A stretch of 64,000 nucleotides of DNA. Origin: Mycteria americana. Lineage: Eukaryota; Chordata; Aves; Ciconiiformes; Ciconiidae. Below the pieces are notes generated by a model. That model was given only the letters and a program-made list of their open reading frames with translations. It ran no database searches and was not told the DNA's origin. A program made the position numbers and the translations under genes. The DNA lies in NCBI RefSeq assembly GCF_035582795.1, contig NC_134373.1, positions 26,444,501-26,508,500 of the forward strand. The letters run 5' to 3'. Shown here piece by piece: positions 12,801-26,500 of the stretch (position 1 is its first letter; every line of letters starts with the position of its first letter).

Positions 12801-15800
12801 AGAGCAATAAAGCTACACTTGGAAATTTTATTGTAGAAACATGAGCTGGGAAAAGCCCAGGGTGAACTGGCTGGGCTGGAAGTCAAACCCAAACATCATT
12901 ACTAGTAATTAATGGATTTTGGCTTGGACTTACTGACACACAATATAGAGGCGCAAGTTGTCACTGCTGGAGTGACTGTACAGCTGCACTCACTTACAAT
13001 TATTTCACTAGCACCTTTTATTATCGCACAGCCTGCTCGCAAGCTTCGGGACGTCAGCTGGAGCGCTGCCAGAGCCTTTACGAATGTCACATCACAGGCG
13101 CGCAGGGGCCACTACACGCCCCAGCCTGTGCGCACCCCACAAAGCGTCAGTGGAAGTCCCTTCTTCCAGCCCAAGCCTCCCTGTGGTGTGCGCTCCTCTA
13201 AGAGCAGCGTGGCAGCTCCTTGCAGACCCATTTTGAACAAGAAAGGACGAGACCGAGACCATAAGAGCCCGGGCGTGCACATCATCCCTCTGTCACATGA
13301 GTTTGGGTGGGGAGGTTATTTTAAACGCAGCTGTGGTGACACACTTAAAATAACAAGAGCTTGCAAATGTAGGAGCTGCAAGCTGACCTGATAATGTGCT
13401 GTCAGCCTCATGTAGCCTGAAGTCACAATGCGGGGGGAGTCAGACAACTGTGATTTGCTATTATTTTCTATGCCATCGCAGGGTGCAATTTCTGCTCTTT
13501 ACTATTAGAAAAGATAACATCTTTTTCTAAATGAGACCTGAGTTCACACCAAGTTCCTCACTTGCAGCTCTGGGGCTTTTGATTAAAGCTTGAACAAGCG
13601 AGTTAACAACAACGCAAAATAAACAGGTTTTAAAACATTTTAAAACATTTAATACATTTCAAAATAAGTGTTTGTACCCCTTCAAAAAAATCAAAAGCTT
13701 TCAACAAAATCAAGTGCATTGATCTGAAACCAACTGACTGAGAGTGCTTAAAGCTGCTCTTACACCTAGTAGCTAGGTACAAACTCTTGTGTTTCAACAG
13801 CACAGAAACAACCGTCACCTACATCAGCTCCAAGAAACAAGTGGCCTCAAATGCAGTCACACACCCAGACAAAGCAGCACCTGAGGCTGCCTGCAAGTTC
13901 AAGCTGAAGAGCAGAGGGCCCTGCTGGCCACGAGAAGGAAGTCCGTGAGGACAAGACAGCTCAGAGACAGCTTGGCCACCACAGAAACGCCGGTGGCACA
14001 GGGACCAACAGCCTGGCACACTGCTTTGCCACACAGGTATGCATCACTGCTCCCCCTCAGTTCCAGTATCATCCTGCAGAACCACGTTTTGGGCACAAAA
14101 CCAGAGGCACAGGATGATGACCAATTTATCTCCTAAACAAGACACCAAGTTTTTGCTTGGCCGCTCAGGTCAAAAAAAAGATATCAGTGAGAAACCACCC
14201 ACCGTGGGGATGCATCAGCAAATTCCACCTGCATCCCAGGATTACATTTGTGCCCGGCATTTGGGCTGGGGCTAGTCATTTCAATTCAATGGCTGCAGTG
14301 CTGAACTCCGCTCCATGCTGAACAGAGAAGGCATGAGAAGTGCATGGCTACCCAAAATGATCCTTTAACTAAGCAGAGCGCTGCCCTGCAAGAAGAGCAG
14401 AACAGCTCCAGCATGCGCTCCTGTTTCCGAGGAGGCAGAGAAGGAGACAGCAGACCTTACGGGCAGCAGGGCGCTGGACCAAGCCACGGGAGAGCTGGAA
14501 TCCAGCCACGGCCTCGCTCTGCACCGCAGCAAATGCCTCCCTCCACACACAGACAGGCTGGGCTGGGGACTGAAGGCTGACACGTTTGAGTTCACAGGGG
14601 ACTTTCTCACCGCTCTCAGGCATCGGACCATGGTGTTGGATGAGATGAGGGACTCCAGCATGGTTAGGCAGAAAATCCAGGGCTGCAGCTTTGCTGTGGA
14701 GAGAGCGCACCGGGGACATCTAAAATAAAGGGCTGGCTCAGTGCTCGCCCTGGGCGGGCTGACCTGGCTGTGACCAGAGAGTGCGAGGGCCACACCAAAG
14801 GGCGAAAGGTCCAGAGCATGGAGTCCCCATCGCTATTGAAGGATATCGACTCTTCTGCCCTGACAGAGTCCCCAGGGCACTGAAGGGGACCTGCCGCACA
14901 GTGACAGTGGACCGCACAGCTCTGTATTTCCCCAGCAACGAAACTGGGAAGTCCCCACTCTTGCTTCTGCCCCCGATTCTGACTTTCTCATTGTCTGGGC
15001 TACGGGAGCAGTTGTATTGCAGCGTAAACTAGAGTAGGGAAATGAGTCTGGGTTAAAAGCAACCAGCTAAAGCATGGGGAGGTCCTTTCAGTACAGAGGC
15101 CTAAAGCACCTTCCTGCAGATCTGAGCAGGCAGTGAACCAAAGGGATAGCATTCTCAATTGAGCTTCACAATGGGAGAAAAGGTACAGGAGAATTACACA
15201 GCGAGACCTGGGGAGAGCGCAGCCACCAGCGCAGGAACCGACAGGCGGTCAGCACCGCTTGGTCTGGTTTTAGGCAGCCTGGCCATACTCTCAGCCTTTA
15301 GCACAGAAATAAAATAGAAGTGGAAGACTCAGGGTGAGTGGAACAAGTATAAAAATATCAATACATAGCAAGGAGACAAGAACTGCCCAATTAGTTCACA
15401 TAAATTCTTTGTCCATCCTCTTTTCTCGATACTTTTTTCTGGAACGTATCTACAACTGGAAGAAAAAGCTCCCAGGTCTGTCCTTCAGTATGTGATGAGG
15501 ACCCTTCCATACCTTGACCAGGGCAGGAAAGATTCCTCTAGAGGCACTGCAACCACCTCACTCCATACAGCCATCTCTCGGAGCTCAGGAGTGGAGCAGA
15601 AACAGAGATTCACGTTGGGAAGAAGCCACCAAATACTCCCAGACTTGCTGCACGGGAGGAACCTATGAAATGCCAAGGAATGGCACCCGGCCAGGCCAGT
15701 ATGGCAGCCAAAGCCCCTGACCTGTATCAGTGACATGACATCTCCATGCAGACATCATTATCTGGGGATGGTGGCATTTGGCCCCATCAGTGTCCTCCTC

Positions 15801-16997
15801 GCAATGCGATCCCTGCTATGTGGAGAAGTGTCCCAGGCATGACTGAAGAGCGGGAGGGACCGATTTGTCATCAACAAAGTTTGCCTAATATAAAACTTAA
15901 GGACTGCAGCAAGAGAGCAACGCAAGGACAGACAAGTGCCACTATCTGCTGGGGACAACCGCTAAGAGTCAGGGAAAAATTATTAGATAAAACTGTAATC
16001 AGACCAACAATTCGTTGTTAATTCCCCCAAACTGCCTAGGAGCCACTAGACATCACACACTCATTCAGTGGGGAGCTCAAAGCAATGAGAAAGAGAAGCT
16101 GCATCGCAGCGAGTCACATAGGGAGGGTTTTGATGTGGAGCTGTGGGGCTGAACTCTGCCGCCCATGAGATATCCACAGCCTGGCCAGGCAGGGAGAGAG
16201 CAGGCTGGCACAGCGCTACAGGGCTTCCCCACTCCTGCACCCCTCATTCCCAGCCCGCACACTGGAGGCATTCAGGAAACACTCCAGGCTTGTCTCAACT
16301 CTTCTCGCAGCTCTGCCGTTCACTTTCAGACCCATCAGCTCCTTTTTATGACACCAGAACAGCCAAGCCAAGACCCCAGTGGACGCCTTAACAGCAGGGC
16401 TGTCCCAGCGCTCGGGTCTGGTCAGCCCCAGCTCCATCCTCACTGCTGCTCCAAGTGCCGTTGGAGAGGCTCGCTGGGGCCGTGGCTCACTGGGGAGCCA
16501 GCTCTTCTTCCTCCCTGGCGCTCGCCCGGGGAACACACTTTGGTTCTCATTTCTTCAGGTGAAAGTCTTTGAGGCCAAAGGCACTACCGAGACGCTCCAT
16601 CCCGCCCCAGGAGCGTTGACCAGGACGCCGTCCCCAGCACGTCCCGCCGCAGAGCATCCCCGTGCCGTCTCCCCAGCCCCACGGGGCCCGGCCCCGCGCA
16701 CCCCAAGGGGACACAGGATAGAGCCACGGCGAGCACCCGCGGGGAGGCCTGGGCTCGGGCAAGCTGCCTCCTCGGGGCCCAGGCACAGGCCGGGTGGGCG
16801 CTGGAAGCACGGCGGTGGGGCAGGGAGGGCCGGGGGCCCCGGCGAGGCGGGGATGGGGAGGCAGCGAGGGGGACCCAGGGCCCCGCGCCCAGGGAGGAAC
16901 CCTGGGGACGGTACCGGGAGGCACGCACTCCTTACTAGGGGAAGGGCCCCGCTCCTCGGAGGGGAGGCACACTCGGGCCCGCCCCTCCCGTACTCAC
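9891..16997 (-). other. TTLL4 first intron, no gene seen
   Basis: About 7.1 kb separates the CpG-island first exon (donor at 16997) from the exon carrying the start codon. The open frames here are short and unrecognised. The stretch has AT-rich patches, for example repeated TTTTAAAACA motifs near 13630–13660, and a short piece resembling the MIR core near 10350. Further untranslated TTLL4 exons may lie here, but I cannot identify them from sequence. Confidence 0.5.
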
Positions 16998-17270
16998 CGC
17001 CCGCCCGGCGCCCCGGGCCCCGCCGCTCCCCGCGCCGCCGCCGCCGCACCGCCCGCCGTTACCATAGGGATCCGGGGCGGCGCCGCCACGTGACTACACC
17101 TCCCGGCAGCCACCGCGCGAGCCGCGCCGGAGGACTAGACCTGCCGGCGTGCCGCGCCGCGCCCCCTAGCGGCCTGGCGGGGAGGCAGCCTGCGCGCCGG
17201 TGCCTGCCGGGGGGCTGCCCGCGACGGAGCAGCGAAGCCCCCGGGCGCCCTGCGCGACTGCCCGGGGCAC
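16550..17270 (-). promoter_or_regulatory. TTLL4: TTLL4 CpG-island promoter and non-coding first exon
   Basis: A dense CpG-rich block lies upstream of TTLL4. A strong donor (GTGAGTACGG on the minus strand) at 16997 marks the end of a probable non-coding first exon at about 16998–17065. Just upstream are GC boxes, an E-box CACGTG at 17087–17092, and ACTACACCTCCCGGCAGC at 17093–17110, which resembles the ZNF143/THAP11 promoter motif. No TATA box is seen. The island begins only about 230 bases beyond the STK36 stop codon, so STK36's 3' UTR must enter or cross it. Confidence 0.7.
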
Positions 17271-17500
17271 GGCCCGGGGGGCCGCTTAGAAAGAGATGGT
17301 TTCCTGAGGTTTACAGGCCCTTTTCCAGGAACGGCTTCCCACGGGGAGGGCCCCCAGGTAAAGCTGGCCGGGCAGGGTCCCCCTCGGGGCGGACAAAGTG
17401 GGTTCCACGGAAGGTCGGGGCTGGAGCCCCAGGAAGGACGAAGCCGGCGTTTGTCGCGTCCTGCTGAAGGCAGCGTCAGGCTGAGCCCAGGCGTCAGCCC

Positions 17501-20500
17501 TCAGCGCGGGTGCGGGGCGGCAGACTTGCCGGGAGCTGTGGGGCCGGGGGCGTCCCCAGCACCGCTCCCGCAGGTGCTGCGCAGAGGTGCGAGGAGGCGG
17601 AGGAGCTTCGCGCAGTGCCGGGCAGAAGCCGGCCGGGGCCTGCCACCAGCAGCGGGCTGCAAGTCGCCACTGGCCAGTGCAGCCAGCTTCTCAGTGGCTC
17701 TGAGGGACAGCAGGACCTGCGGAGCAAAGAGAGGGACAGGAGTCACCTGCCAGCCTGGCCCCTTGTCCCCCAGCACCACCAGGTCCCACAAAGGAGCCGA
17801 GGTCCCCGGGCAGTACCTGCTGTGTCCCGGGGTGCTGGCTGAGGGCCCGCAGCGCGACGAGGGCTCCCTCCCGCACGCTCTCCCGGGGGTCCCGGCAGGC
17901 CACCTCCAGCAGGACGTGGGGGGCCCTGCTCTCGATCAGCAGGTCCCCCAGCTCTGCCGAGCGCCGGCCCAGGTTGCCCAGGGCCGAGGCCGCGTTGCAG
18001 CGCGTCCTGGCCTGCGTGTCGCTCAACAGCCGCGTCAGCCTGGGCACGGCCCTGCCCAAGGTCCCGGCTGGGGAGGACTCGTGGTAGGCAGCATTGCCCA
18101 CCGCGAAGCTGGCTGCCTTGCGCACGCTGTCCTCCCGGTCCGCCAGGCACCCCAGCAGGCTCTCCAGCAAGCCAGGCTGGCTCTGCAGCGCCTGGGGAAA
18201 GCCGTGGCTGTGTCGGAGCAGGTTGCCCAGCAGGTTGCAGGTTTTGGCCCGTATCGGGTGTTGCCGGTGGCCGAGCAGGCGGGTCAGTGGCTGGTCAGCC
18301 ACATCCGAGCCCCTCAGGATCCTCTGGAGAAAGGGCAGGTGCTCCGGACAGGCCCGGGCCACGTGGGTCAAGAGAGACAGGAGGTCAGTTGTGAGCGTGA
18401 GGCTGTCTGTAAACAAGGCTGACCTCAAGAAGGAAATGATGTGCTCTGAGGCGGCGGCTGCCCTCACCATTTGGTCGATGATATGCTCATCAGAAACAAC
18501 GAGGTGGCACAAGAGGCTCATGGGGAGCTCGGTGTACGAGAAGGGCAGATGGTGAGAGCAGACCTAAGGAGAAAGGAGCAAGAGTGGCACTGAGTGCGCT
18601 GTCCTCGCTTGTGGGCCAAGTCAAGCAGCGGCTGAAGGCTGCCAGCAGGTCAGTGCAGAGCTCAGCTGCCGGCCAAGCTGCTCCGAGGGCTGCATGGCAC
18701 CCAAGTGACATCCCTGTGTGGGCAGAAACCACCAGCATGGTGTGAAGTGGTGCCATGCATCAGGGGCTGCAATGTGGAGAGATGCCTCCACAATGTGGGG
18801 TGGAGGAGAAATGCAGGGCCAAGAGGGTACCTGCAGCAGCTGGGCAGGGATCTGGGCATCTCTCACAGCCTCCGTGACCAATGCTAAGGTGTCTCCGTCC
18901 ACATCCAGGGCAAAAGGGAAACAGAGGAGCTGGCAGGCTTGGATCACCACAGCTGGGACAAGCTCAGGGTCCCCATCCTCTCCTGCTTGCCTGAATTTGT
19001 TAGAGAGAGAGCTTAACACAGAGGTGATCAGAAAAACATTGAGGCAAGAGGCAGAGAGCATTCCCCGCACCAGGCAATAAGGAGAGGCTCTGCATGTGTC
19101 CTGCAAGTGCCAGGTCAGTATCTTCTCAGCCCTCTGCGTGCTCGTGTCCAAACCCCATTGAGCGACTGAGCTCTGCCCGCTTGAGCCCTCCCCACAACTC
19201 ACGTCTGTGCCAGGCATGCCAGGAAGCCAGGGGACAGCAGCCTCTTCAGTGTCACCATGAGGACACCGTGGGACTGGGTGAGCTGAGGCAGGCACCAGTG
19301 GGACTTGCGAGTGAAGACAAAGAGGGCCAGGCTGAGGAAGAGCAGAGTGCCTGCAGGGGGAACAGCGCAGCAGAGGGGCAAAGCTAGGGAAGGCTGAAAA
19401 CTCTCCTCTCTTCTGTCTGCCTGTACTGCCTCAAGGCTGCTCCAGGGTTGCTTCTGTGCTTCCCTGCCCAAGACCAGACCAATCTCCACCCACGGTGGTC
19501 ACATCTGCCAGAGTGAATGTTCCCCTGCAGCAGAGAGACCCTTTCTTGTTCCTCCACAGCCAGCTCAGCTGAGCTCCTGCCACCTGGTCACAGCATGGGC
19601 CAGCCCAGCCCTCTCTCCCCAGAAGACAGCAGCAATCCTCAAAAAAGCCCCCTGAGCACCTCTGGCCTCAGGGACCAGGTGCTGACAGGGACAGGCATGG
19701 GCAAGTCTGAGGGCATGATGTGAAGCAGGGTCCAGGGCAGGTGCCCTGCCATCCTGCAGCTCCTACCTTGAGGGGAGAGGAGGTTCCAGTCCGGCTCTGC
19801 CGCAGGGTGACCTGCCCCTGGGGCGTCTCCCTCCAGCACTGCCCTGTCGCTGCCCACGCGAAGCACCGCAGCAACACAATGCCACACCATGCTCCACAGC
19901 TCTGAGGCAGCAAAGCTCTGCTCCACAGCCACATCCTCCTAAAGATGGGGAGACAGGTGTTGGGGGACATCCTGGTCCCCCACGGCTCCCCAGGGTTCTG
20001 GTCCACATCCCTGCCAGCCCCATGGTCCTGGGGAGGTCAGGGCTGGATGGATATGGCACAGGGGGAGGAGGGGGGCCAGGCAGCTGGCAGCCCTGCTGCA
20101 CTTGCTGACAGTGCCAGTCCCCGGGCATATCTGCCCTCTCTTATTCCAATGTACCCATGAATCATCCCTCCTTGCCCACCACCCTCCCACCAACCGTCCA
20201 GAGCTCTGCAGACAACCCAGGGACATTAGGTGACTTTCACAGGGTTGCACAGCTCAGCCAAAGCTGCCCAGTTCCCTGGTTTGCCTCAGCCTCCATTACC
20301 AATCCACATTTGGGCCTTTTTGCCCCCACACCTTTCAGTAGGGACCAGGCAAAGGGAGATAGGTAGGCTGGTACCTGGGCAAGGAGCTTCAGCAGGAGGA
20401 AAAAGATCCCATCATAGAGACCAGCACCCCTTGGCGGGGGGAGCTGCAGCTGTGGGAGAGAATAGGGGATAGACTGGAGCTAGGTGCTGGGTCTGAGGGC

Positions 20501-23500
20501 AGCAGCACCACACCTGCACCGTTCTGACCCCGTCTTTGGCTGCACACCTCTACAGTAGGGTGACAGCATGGCTCCACTGCTCTTCTGTCCCCATCCCATA
20601 CCTCAGCAGGTGCTGTCAGTGCATTTGTCGCCACCAGTAGGATCTCTTCTCCCTCAAGGTCCAAGGCCACCCCGTGCTGACTGAGCTGTGTCAGGAGGAA
20701 TGCTGCAGCACCCTGTGGGACAGGGAGAGCTCAGCACCTTTGGGACTTTCCCATCTGCCTGCTCAATGCTGACTCTTCATCCCTCGGCCCAGGGCAGGGA
20801 CAGCCAGGCTGCACCTGCCCCCATCCCACCCTGAGCAAGCGACAGTAGGACCCAAACGGGACATGGGGCTCTGCAGGGCTCTCAGTAACGGCTCTGGCTG
20901 GGTGGGCAGACTTACCACAAGGGAGACGACAGGAGACTGGGTGATGAGATCTTTGGCCAGGGTAACCACCTCCTCAAGCCTGAAACACAGGGACCAGGGG
21001 AGAGGCACTGTGTTCCCACAGCTTCACATCCCAGAGCAGCAGCATCCAAATACCCCCAGGGCTGGGAAACAGCCATCTTGCAGGAGGAGCGAGCCCTGGT
21101 TCACAGCACCTCCTTGTCCACGCCAGGTCCTCACCGCACCCCCAGCACCCACTCACACTGCCCAGCACTCTGCTGATGTGTCCAGATTGGAGGGATCAGT
21201 GGGAGCAGAAGCCCAGCTCTGGGCAGGGTGCAGGGCAGAGGGCTGTTTAGGGCAGGACATGTTCCTCTCCCACCCATGAGCGAAAGCAGGTGCTTACCTG
21301 GGAGGGGAGGCCTGGAGCTGCAGGGTGAGCAGGGCCAGCAGATACAGTGAGGCCTCACAGGCTGCCCCCTGGGCCACCTCCGCCATGGGGACCTGCCAAG
21401 AGAGCAGGAGTCACAGGGGACAGCAAGGCTGGGAGCGGAGGAAGGGATGTTTCTGGGCCCTGGAGGAGAACTGCACTCTCCAGACTAAGCTCCCCCAAAC
21501 TCTTCTCCTCACACGTCCCCCAGCTTGGTCTGAGCAGCGCTCAGAGGAATGTATCCTGCTTGCCCACACTCCTACCCCACCACTGGGGCTGCGGTCAGGC
21601 CTACCTTGCCCTTTGAGAGCTGCATGAGGGAACCCCACAGTTGCTGGCTCTCTCCCAGGCGCTGGCACAGGCTTGGGCTGGCATGGCAGCCAGCATAGAG
21701 GATCTGCGAGGCAGAGGGGAGAGATGCATACCAGCCACTGGGGACAGGGACGCGGTGACCAGGCCCACCCCAGTCCCACCCCATTTATTCAACAACTGAC
21801 ACCAGGGAGATGGGAGTCATTGAGGGCTGAGCCCATCGTTCCCCCTTCCCCATGCTCCTAACCCCAGACCAAAGGTCCAGGCACCTCTGGGGACAGCCAG
21901 ATAAATGGACGGGGCCATTACCTTGAGCACGTTCAAGGAGCAGCTTGGGTGCTCCAGTCTCCCCAGCAGCCTCCCAAGCTGCTGGCTCTCTCCCTCCATA
22001 AGCTTTTCAGCTACCTCCTGAGCGACCTGCAGAAATTAGCCTGTTTTGCACCCTGGGCACCTGAAGCACTGCACAGACTTAAGGAGTTTAATGCTAGCAA
22101 CAAATTAATAAAAGAAGGCATCTGCTTCCTACATGTTGCCTGCATTCACAAAGGGATGCCCATCTGCCATGACCCAGCATGGCTTTGATGCACAGTCCCA
22201 GAGCTGAGATGAGCAAGGTGAGATTCCTCCTCTGCTTCCCTCCTTGTTGACTCAGAGTTAAGTTAAAGGATCAAATGTAAATCTGTAGTTCTGTTTTCCC
22301 TCATTTATTGTCCATTCAATTTCAGATTTCCTACAGTTCATATCACTGTCATAGAAGAATTCTTCATGTTTTCTCTGCATTGCCTAGTTCTTTACTTAGC
22401 CCATCCCACAGTTCAGATCATAAGTGTGAGTCTCTTAATTGACTTAGGAGTCCTTAGACACCTGAGGCTCAGCTGTTGGCGGGGAAGGAGCAGCCTGCAA
22501 ACACCAGCCCTGCAGCCACCAAAGCCGGACCACCCCAGCCCTCCACTCTACTGCTGAAAAGGAGACTTTCCTGCAAAGGCTTGCTGTTGCTGTGGGGACC
22601 ACACCTGCTTGCCCTGCAAAGAGAGCTGGCCTGACCTGCTGCTTGGCTTTCCGACAGCTGTTCCTCTCCAGGGGGATGCTGCAGGCAGCAGCCAATGCAG
22701 CCGTGAAGAGGTCTGCCACACGTAGGCTCTGGTCATGGGCTGACTTGGCCTCTGTCACTGCACCTGCACAGGGACAGAGCTCAGGAGACATGTGCTAAGG
22801 GTGAGGGATGCTGAGGGGCAGCAGGATGGGGCTGGAGGCCAAGAGAGGAAAAGTCAGGCTTGTGACACGAGGAGGGTGAGATGTGGGATTGAGGGAGAGA
22901 ACAGGAGAGCCCTGGTTAGCAGGGGTTTGGGCAGATAAGCTTCAGCCACCTCCTCCAGCCAACAGCACTGCAATGGCAGTCAATGCTCTGAGGGAGCCCA
23001 AGGGAAGGAGGGAGAGGGGAAACCCCAGGAGAAGGTGGCGAGCTGCCACCACCACTACCTCGCAGAGCAGGCTGCTCCGAAATGGATCCCTGGAGGAGTC
23101 TGTTTAGCAGGGGCTGATGCTCCTCTCGCAGGCTGGCATAGAATGGGGCAGAGATGGAAGGGCACATCGCATCCAGGCTCTCACAGAGCAGGGTGAAGCA
23201 CTGGGAGAGACACAGGGGGGGCCATCACTGCAGATCAAGGGTGGGGTGAGAGAGAAGGGTGATGGGGGAGGAGGCTGTGGGGGGACAGCAGAGATGGGAG
23301 AAGGACTCATGTGTTGGAGCTTCAGGGACCTCCAAGTGTCCTCTCCAGCCAGGTTAATGTGTGGGAGCCACTAACTCTGGCTGAAAGAGGGGTACACATG
23401 GAGGCACAGCCAGGGAAGGTGCCCCCTCAGAGAGCTCGTTTCTGCATGTGATCCTCTCCAAAACCCCCAGTGGGTGACACAGCCTGCCCTGACAAGAATG

Positions 23501-26500
23501 CATCAGACCCCACAGCTGGGAGTAGGGTTATCAGCCTGCACTCCCCCTGACATGCACACCCAGCCCCACAGCTTCCTGGAGGAGAGGGTGGGGAGAAGGG
23601 AGACAGGGGCACCCTTACCAGTAGGCTTTGCTGGCAGAGTCTCATCTCGCTGTCGGCTGGCTCAGCCAGCAGCTCTGGTAGCAGGGCTAGGAAGCAACCG
23701 GCACTCTCCCGAAAGGCCTGCAGGCTGGGGGAGGCAGCAGGGGCAGAGAGCAGAGAAGCATAGGCCCTGGCTGTGAGGACAGGGTCTGGCCAGGCCCATA
23801 TGGCCTTGGCTAATACAGCAGGCAGCACGCACTAGCACTGTGAGCCAGTGCCAGCAGGCAGCACAACCGGGTTCTAGTCAGCTGTGCCTTCCCCTTACTT
23901 AGCGCCACTCACAGAAAGCGCTCCTCTGTGAGCACAGCGATATGGCATGAAGCACTTAGTCTGTGATGCTTCCCCACAGAGACAGCTCCAGACACAGAGT
24001 ATGAACACCACCCTCCCACCTACTGCCAGGTCCCTGCTATGGCCACAAGAGACCTCAGAGCACAGAGGGTTGTCCCTACCTGTCCTTTTGCCCACTCTCC
24101 TCCAGGCTGCATTCACTGCTGAAATAAACTGTGGTCACCATGAGAAGGTCTGTCAGCACCGTGATACACCAGGGCTGCTGCAGGATCCAGAAAGAAACAG
24201 CAAGTGGGGATTGTCTGCTGGCCATCCCAACACCACTGCGGCGGGATCCTTCCCTGCCAGGACCTTCCCCTTCTCAAGGGGGCCTGGAAGAGGCACCGGT
24301 CCTGTGAGTCAGCTCCAGCAGGACACCAGAACCTCCTCAGCACCAGCACTCTGCAGGGCTGGAAGGAGCGCAAATTTCTCTAAGATCCTACACCCACCTG
24401 CTTGGTGCTACCACTCTCCAGGATCTGCTTGGCTAGACAAAGCAGGGACAGAGGCACATTCAGCTCTCGGCAGAAGTGGTCCAGTAGCTCAGAGTCGCAC
24501 TGGGTAGCCAGGAGGTTGCCCATGACACGGAGCACAGGACGGAGACGGGAGGCTCCCTCCAGCATCCCTTCCAGCACCTGGACACAGAGAAGCCAGTAGG
24601 GCTCATGACCAGCAGCGGTTGTGGCCTCTCCATCAGCCACGGGGCAGCCCTCCACCCCCTCAGGCAGGGGACAGCAGGGGAGCAGATGGCAAGCTAAGTG
24701 CATGAGGCAGCTCCAGCTCCTGGAGAATTAGAGGATCTCCTTGCTGGCTGGACTGACTCTCCCAATGCTCCCGACCCAGTCTTGGGGAAGAAGGCAGCAT
24801 CTGTGTCCCCAGTCATGGTTGTCTGAGCCAGCCATCACTCACCTGCTGAGCGGAGTCTGCCAGGCGGGCCTGGACACGGTGCTGGAAGGCCAGGTCCCTC
24901 AGGAGGCTCAGCGGCGTGCTCAGCTGCATGGCCAAGGGCTCTGTGGCCTCAATCAGGTGCTGCCACTCTTCATCGCTCTCCAGCTCCTAGCCATAGAGGA
25001 GAGAGGGCTGGTGCCGCAGACCCTGCCTGCCCCAGGGTCTCTGTACCAGCACCTGGGGACTGGGCCCTGCTGTCCTCACCACAGGGCACCATCTTACCTC
25101 ACTCTCCAGGTCCACGGTCTCAATGCTGCGCCTGCCCCGGGGCTCTGCCCTGCCAGCACCAGGCTGCGGAGGGGCCCCTGCTCCAGGAAACTCACGCTCG
25201 TAGTCTTGAGTGATGCTGTGCTCCCTGGCCAAGGAAACAGCGCAGTCAGTGAGTGACCCTGCCTTCCCCTCTTCCTCCTCTCCCAGCCCCAGCCCTCCCT
25301 CACTGTGGGTTGGGTGGAGGCTCCTCCAACTCCCACTCTGCCATGCTGCTCTTTCCTTGCAGGACACTGGGGTTCTTCTCTTTGGAGGCAGCCGGTGGCT
25401 CCCCCTCCACGAGGGCTGCCTTCCCAGGAGCTTCTCTGGGTCTATGCCCTGGGTATCCTTTGCCAGAGTCCTTCATAGATGCATCACCTGCCTTCAGTTG
25501 CCCCTGGGTGATGGCAGAGAAGTTTGGTCAGGGCAGGGTTACTCAGACAGCCACATGAGCCCCCTAGATCCCCCTAGCACCCTGAGGACCCCACAGCCTT
25601 GTATGTGGCTGACACCCCAGCCTGACCCATGTACCTTCTGTCTTGCCCCCCAGGTCCCATTTCAATGCCCCTCCTTTGCCGTGACTGTGGGACACAGTCA
25701 GGGGAATCCCACACTTTCCTCCACCTTTTTCTGTGCCTCCTCAGCCATCTTCTGACGGGCCTTTCTCAGGATCCTGGACTGGCTGCTCCTGGGGGCCAGG
25801 GAATGGGCTTGCTGCTCCTTCAGGGCCTGCAGCTCTGGGGACAGCTTGGTGGTGAACGGGTTTGAGATCCCGTGCTCTTCTGTGTCATCAATCACTGGGG
25901 AGGTGAGGGGAGAACTGCATCAGCAGCTCTCCCTTGGGACACAGGGAGACTGACCAGCTCTGGGATCCCAAGGGAATCCCGGGGGACCCAGAGCAAGCCC
26001 AGGGGCAGGAGCTAGGGGTCAGTTCTTGGAGGAAGCTGAGAGGAGGGAGGCAAAGAACAGGGTAGTAAAAAAAGCAGGGCAGAGTGGTCCTCCCGGCCTC
26101 CAGGCAGTAGGAGGAGGAAACGGCCCTGGCCAGTGCTGGAAAAAGAGCTGGTACTCACCAGTAACCCGTCCAGCAATGAAGGGGTGAGAGAGCAGCTCTG
26201 GCCACGACAGGCGCTGGCAGGGGTCCTTCATTAGTAGTCCCTGCAGGAAGCTCTACAGGGCAGCACAGCACCAGGGTCACTGACACATGCTCAGCACCCA
26301 CCAGTGAGCACAGTATACCCACCAGTCTCCCCCAGTGAGGGCACCCAGGAGGCCTGCGTTCCCTGCCTGGCTCTGGAGAAGGCATGGCTCTAGTGCTTAG
26401 GGCAGACAGGAGGACACTTCCCTTCCCAGCCCAGTAAATCACTCTTCTGCTGTCAGCCCCAGTTTCCCAGCTTATAGAGGGACAGCGGTGATAAGAGTCC

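Noticed and set aside
17058-17071. X-box-like GTTACCATAGGGAT in the TTLL4 promoter
   Set aside because: The left half-site is good but the right half has three mismatches to RGYAAC.
16379-17467. 362-codon plus-strand ORF across the TTLL4 CpG island
   Set aside because: The region is so GC-rich that stops are rare, and several long frames coexist on both strands. The translation is Arg/Pro/Gly-biased without a motif.
20215-20262. MIR/L2-like GTGACTTTCACAGGGTTGCA
   Set aside because: The resemblance to the MIR core is partial and short, so I do not list it as a feature.
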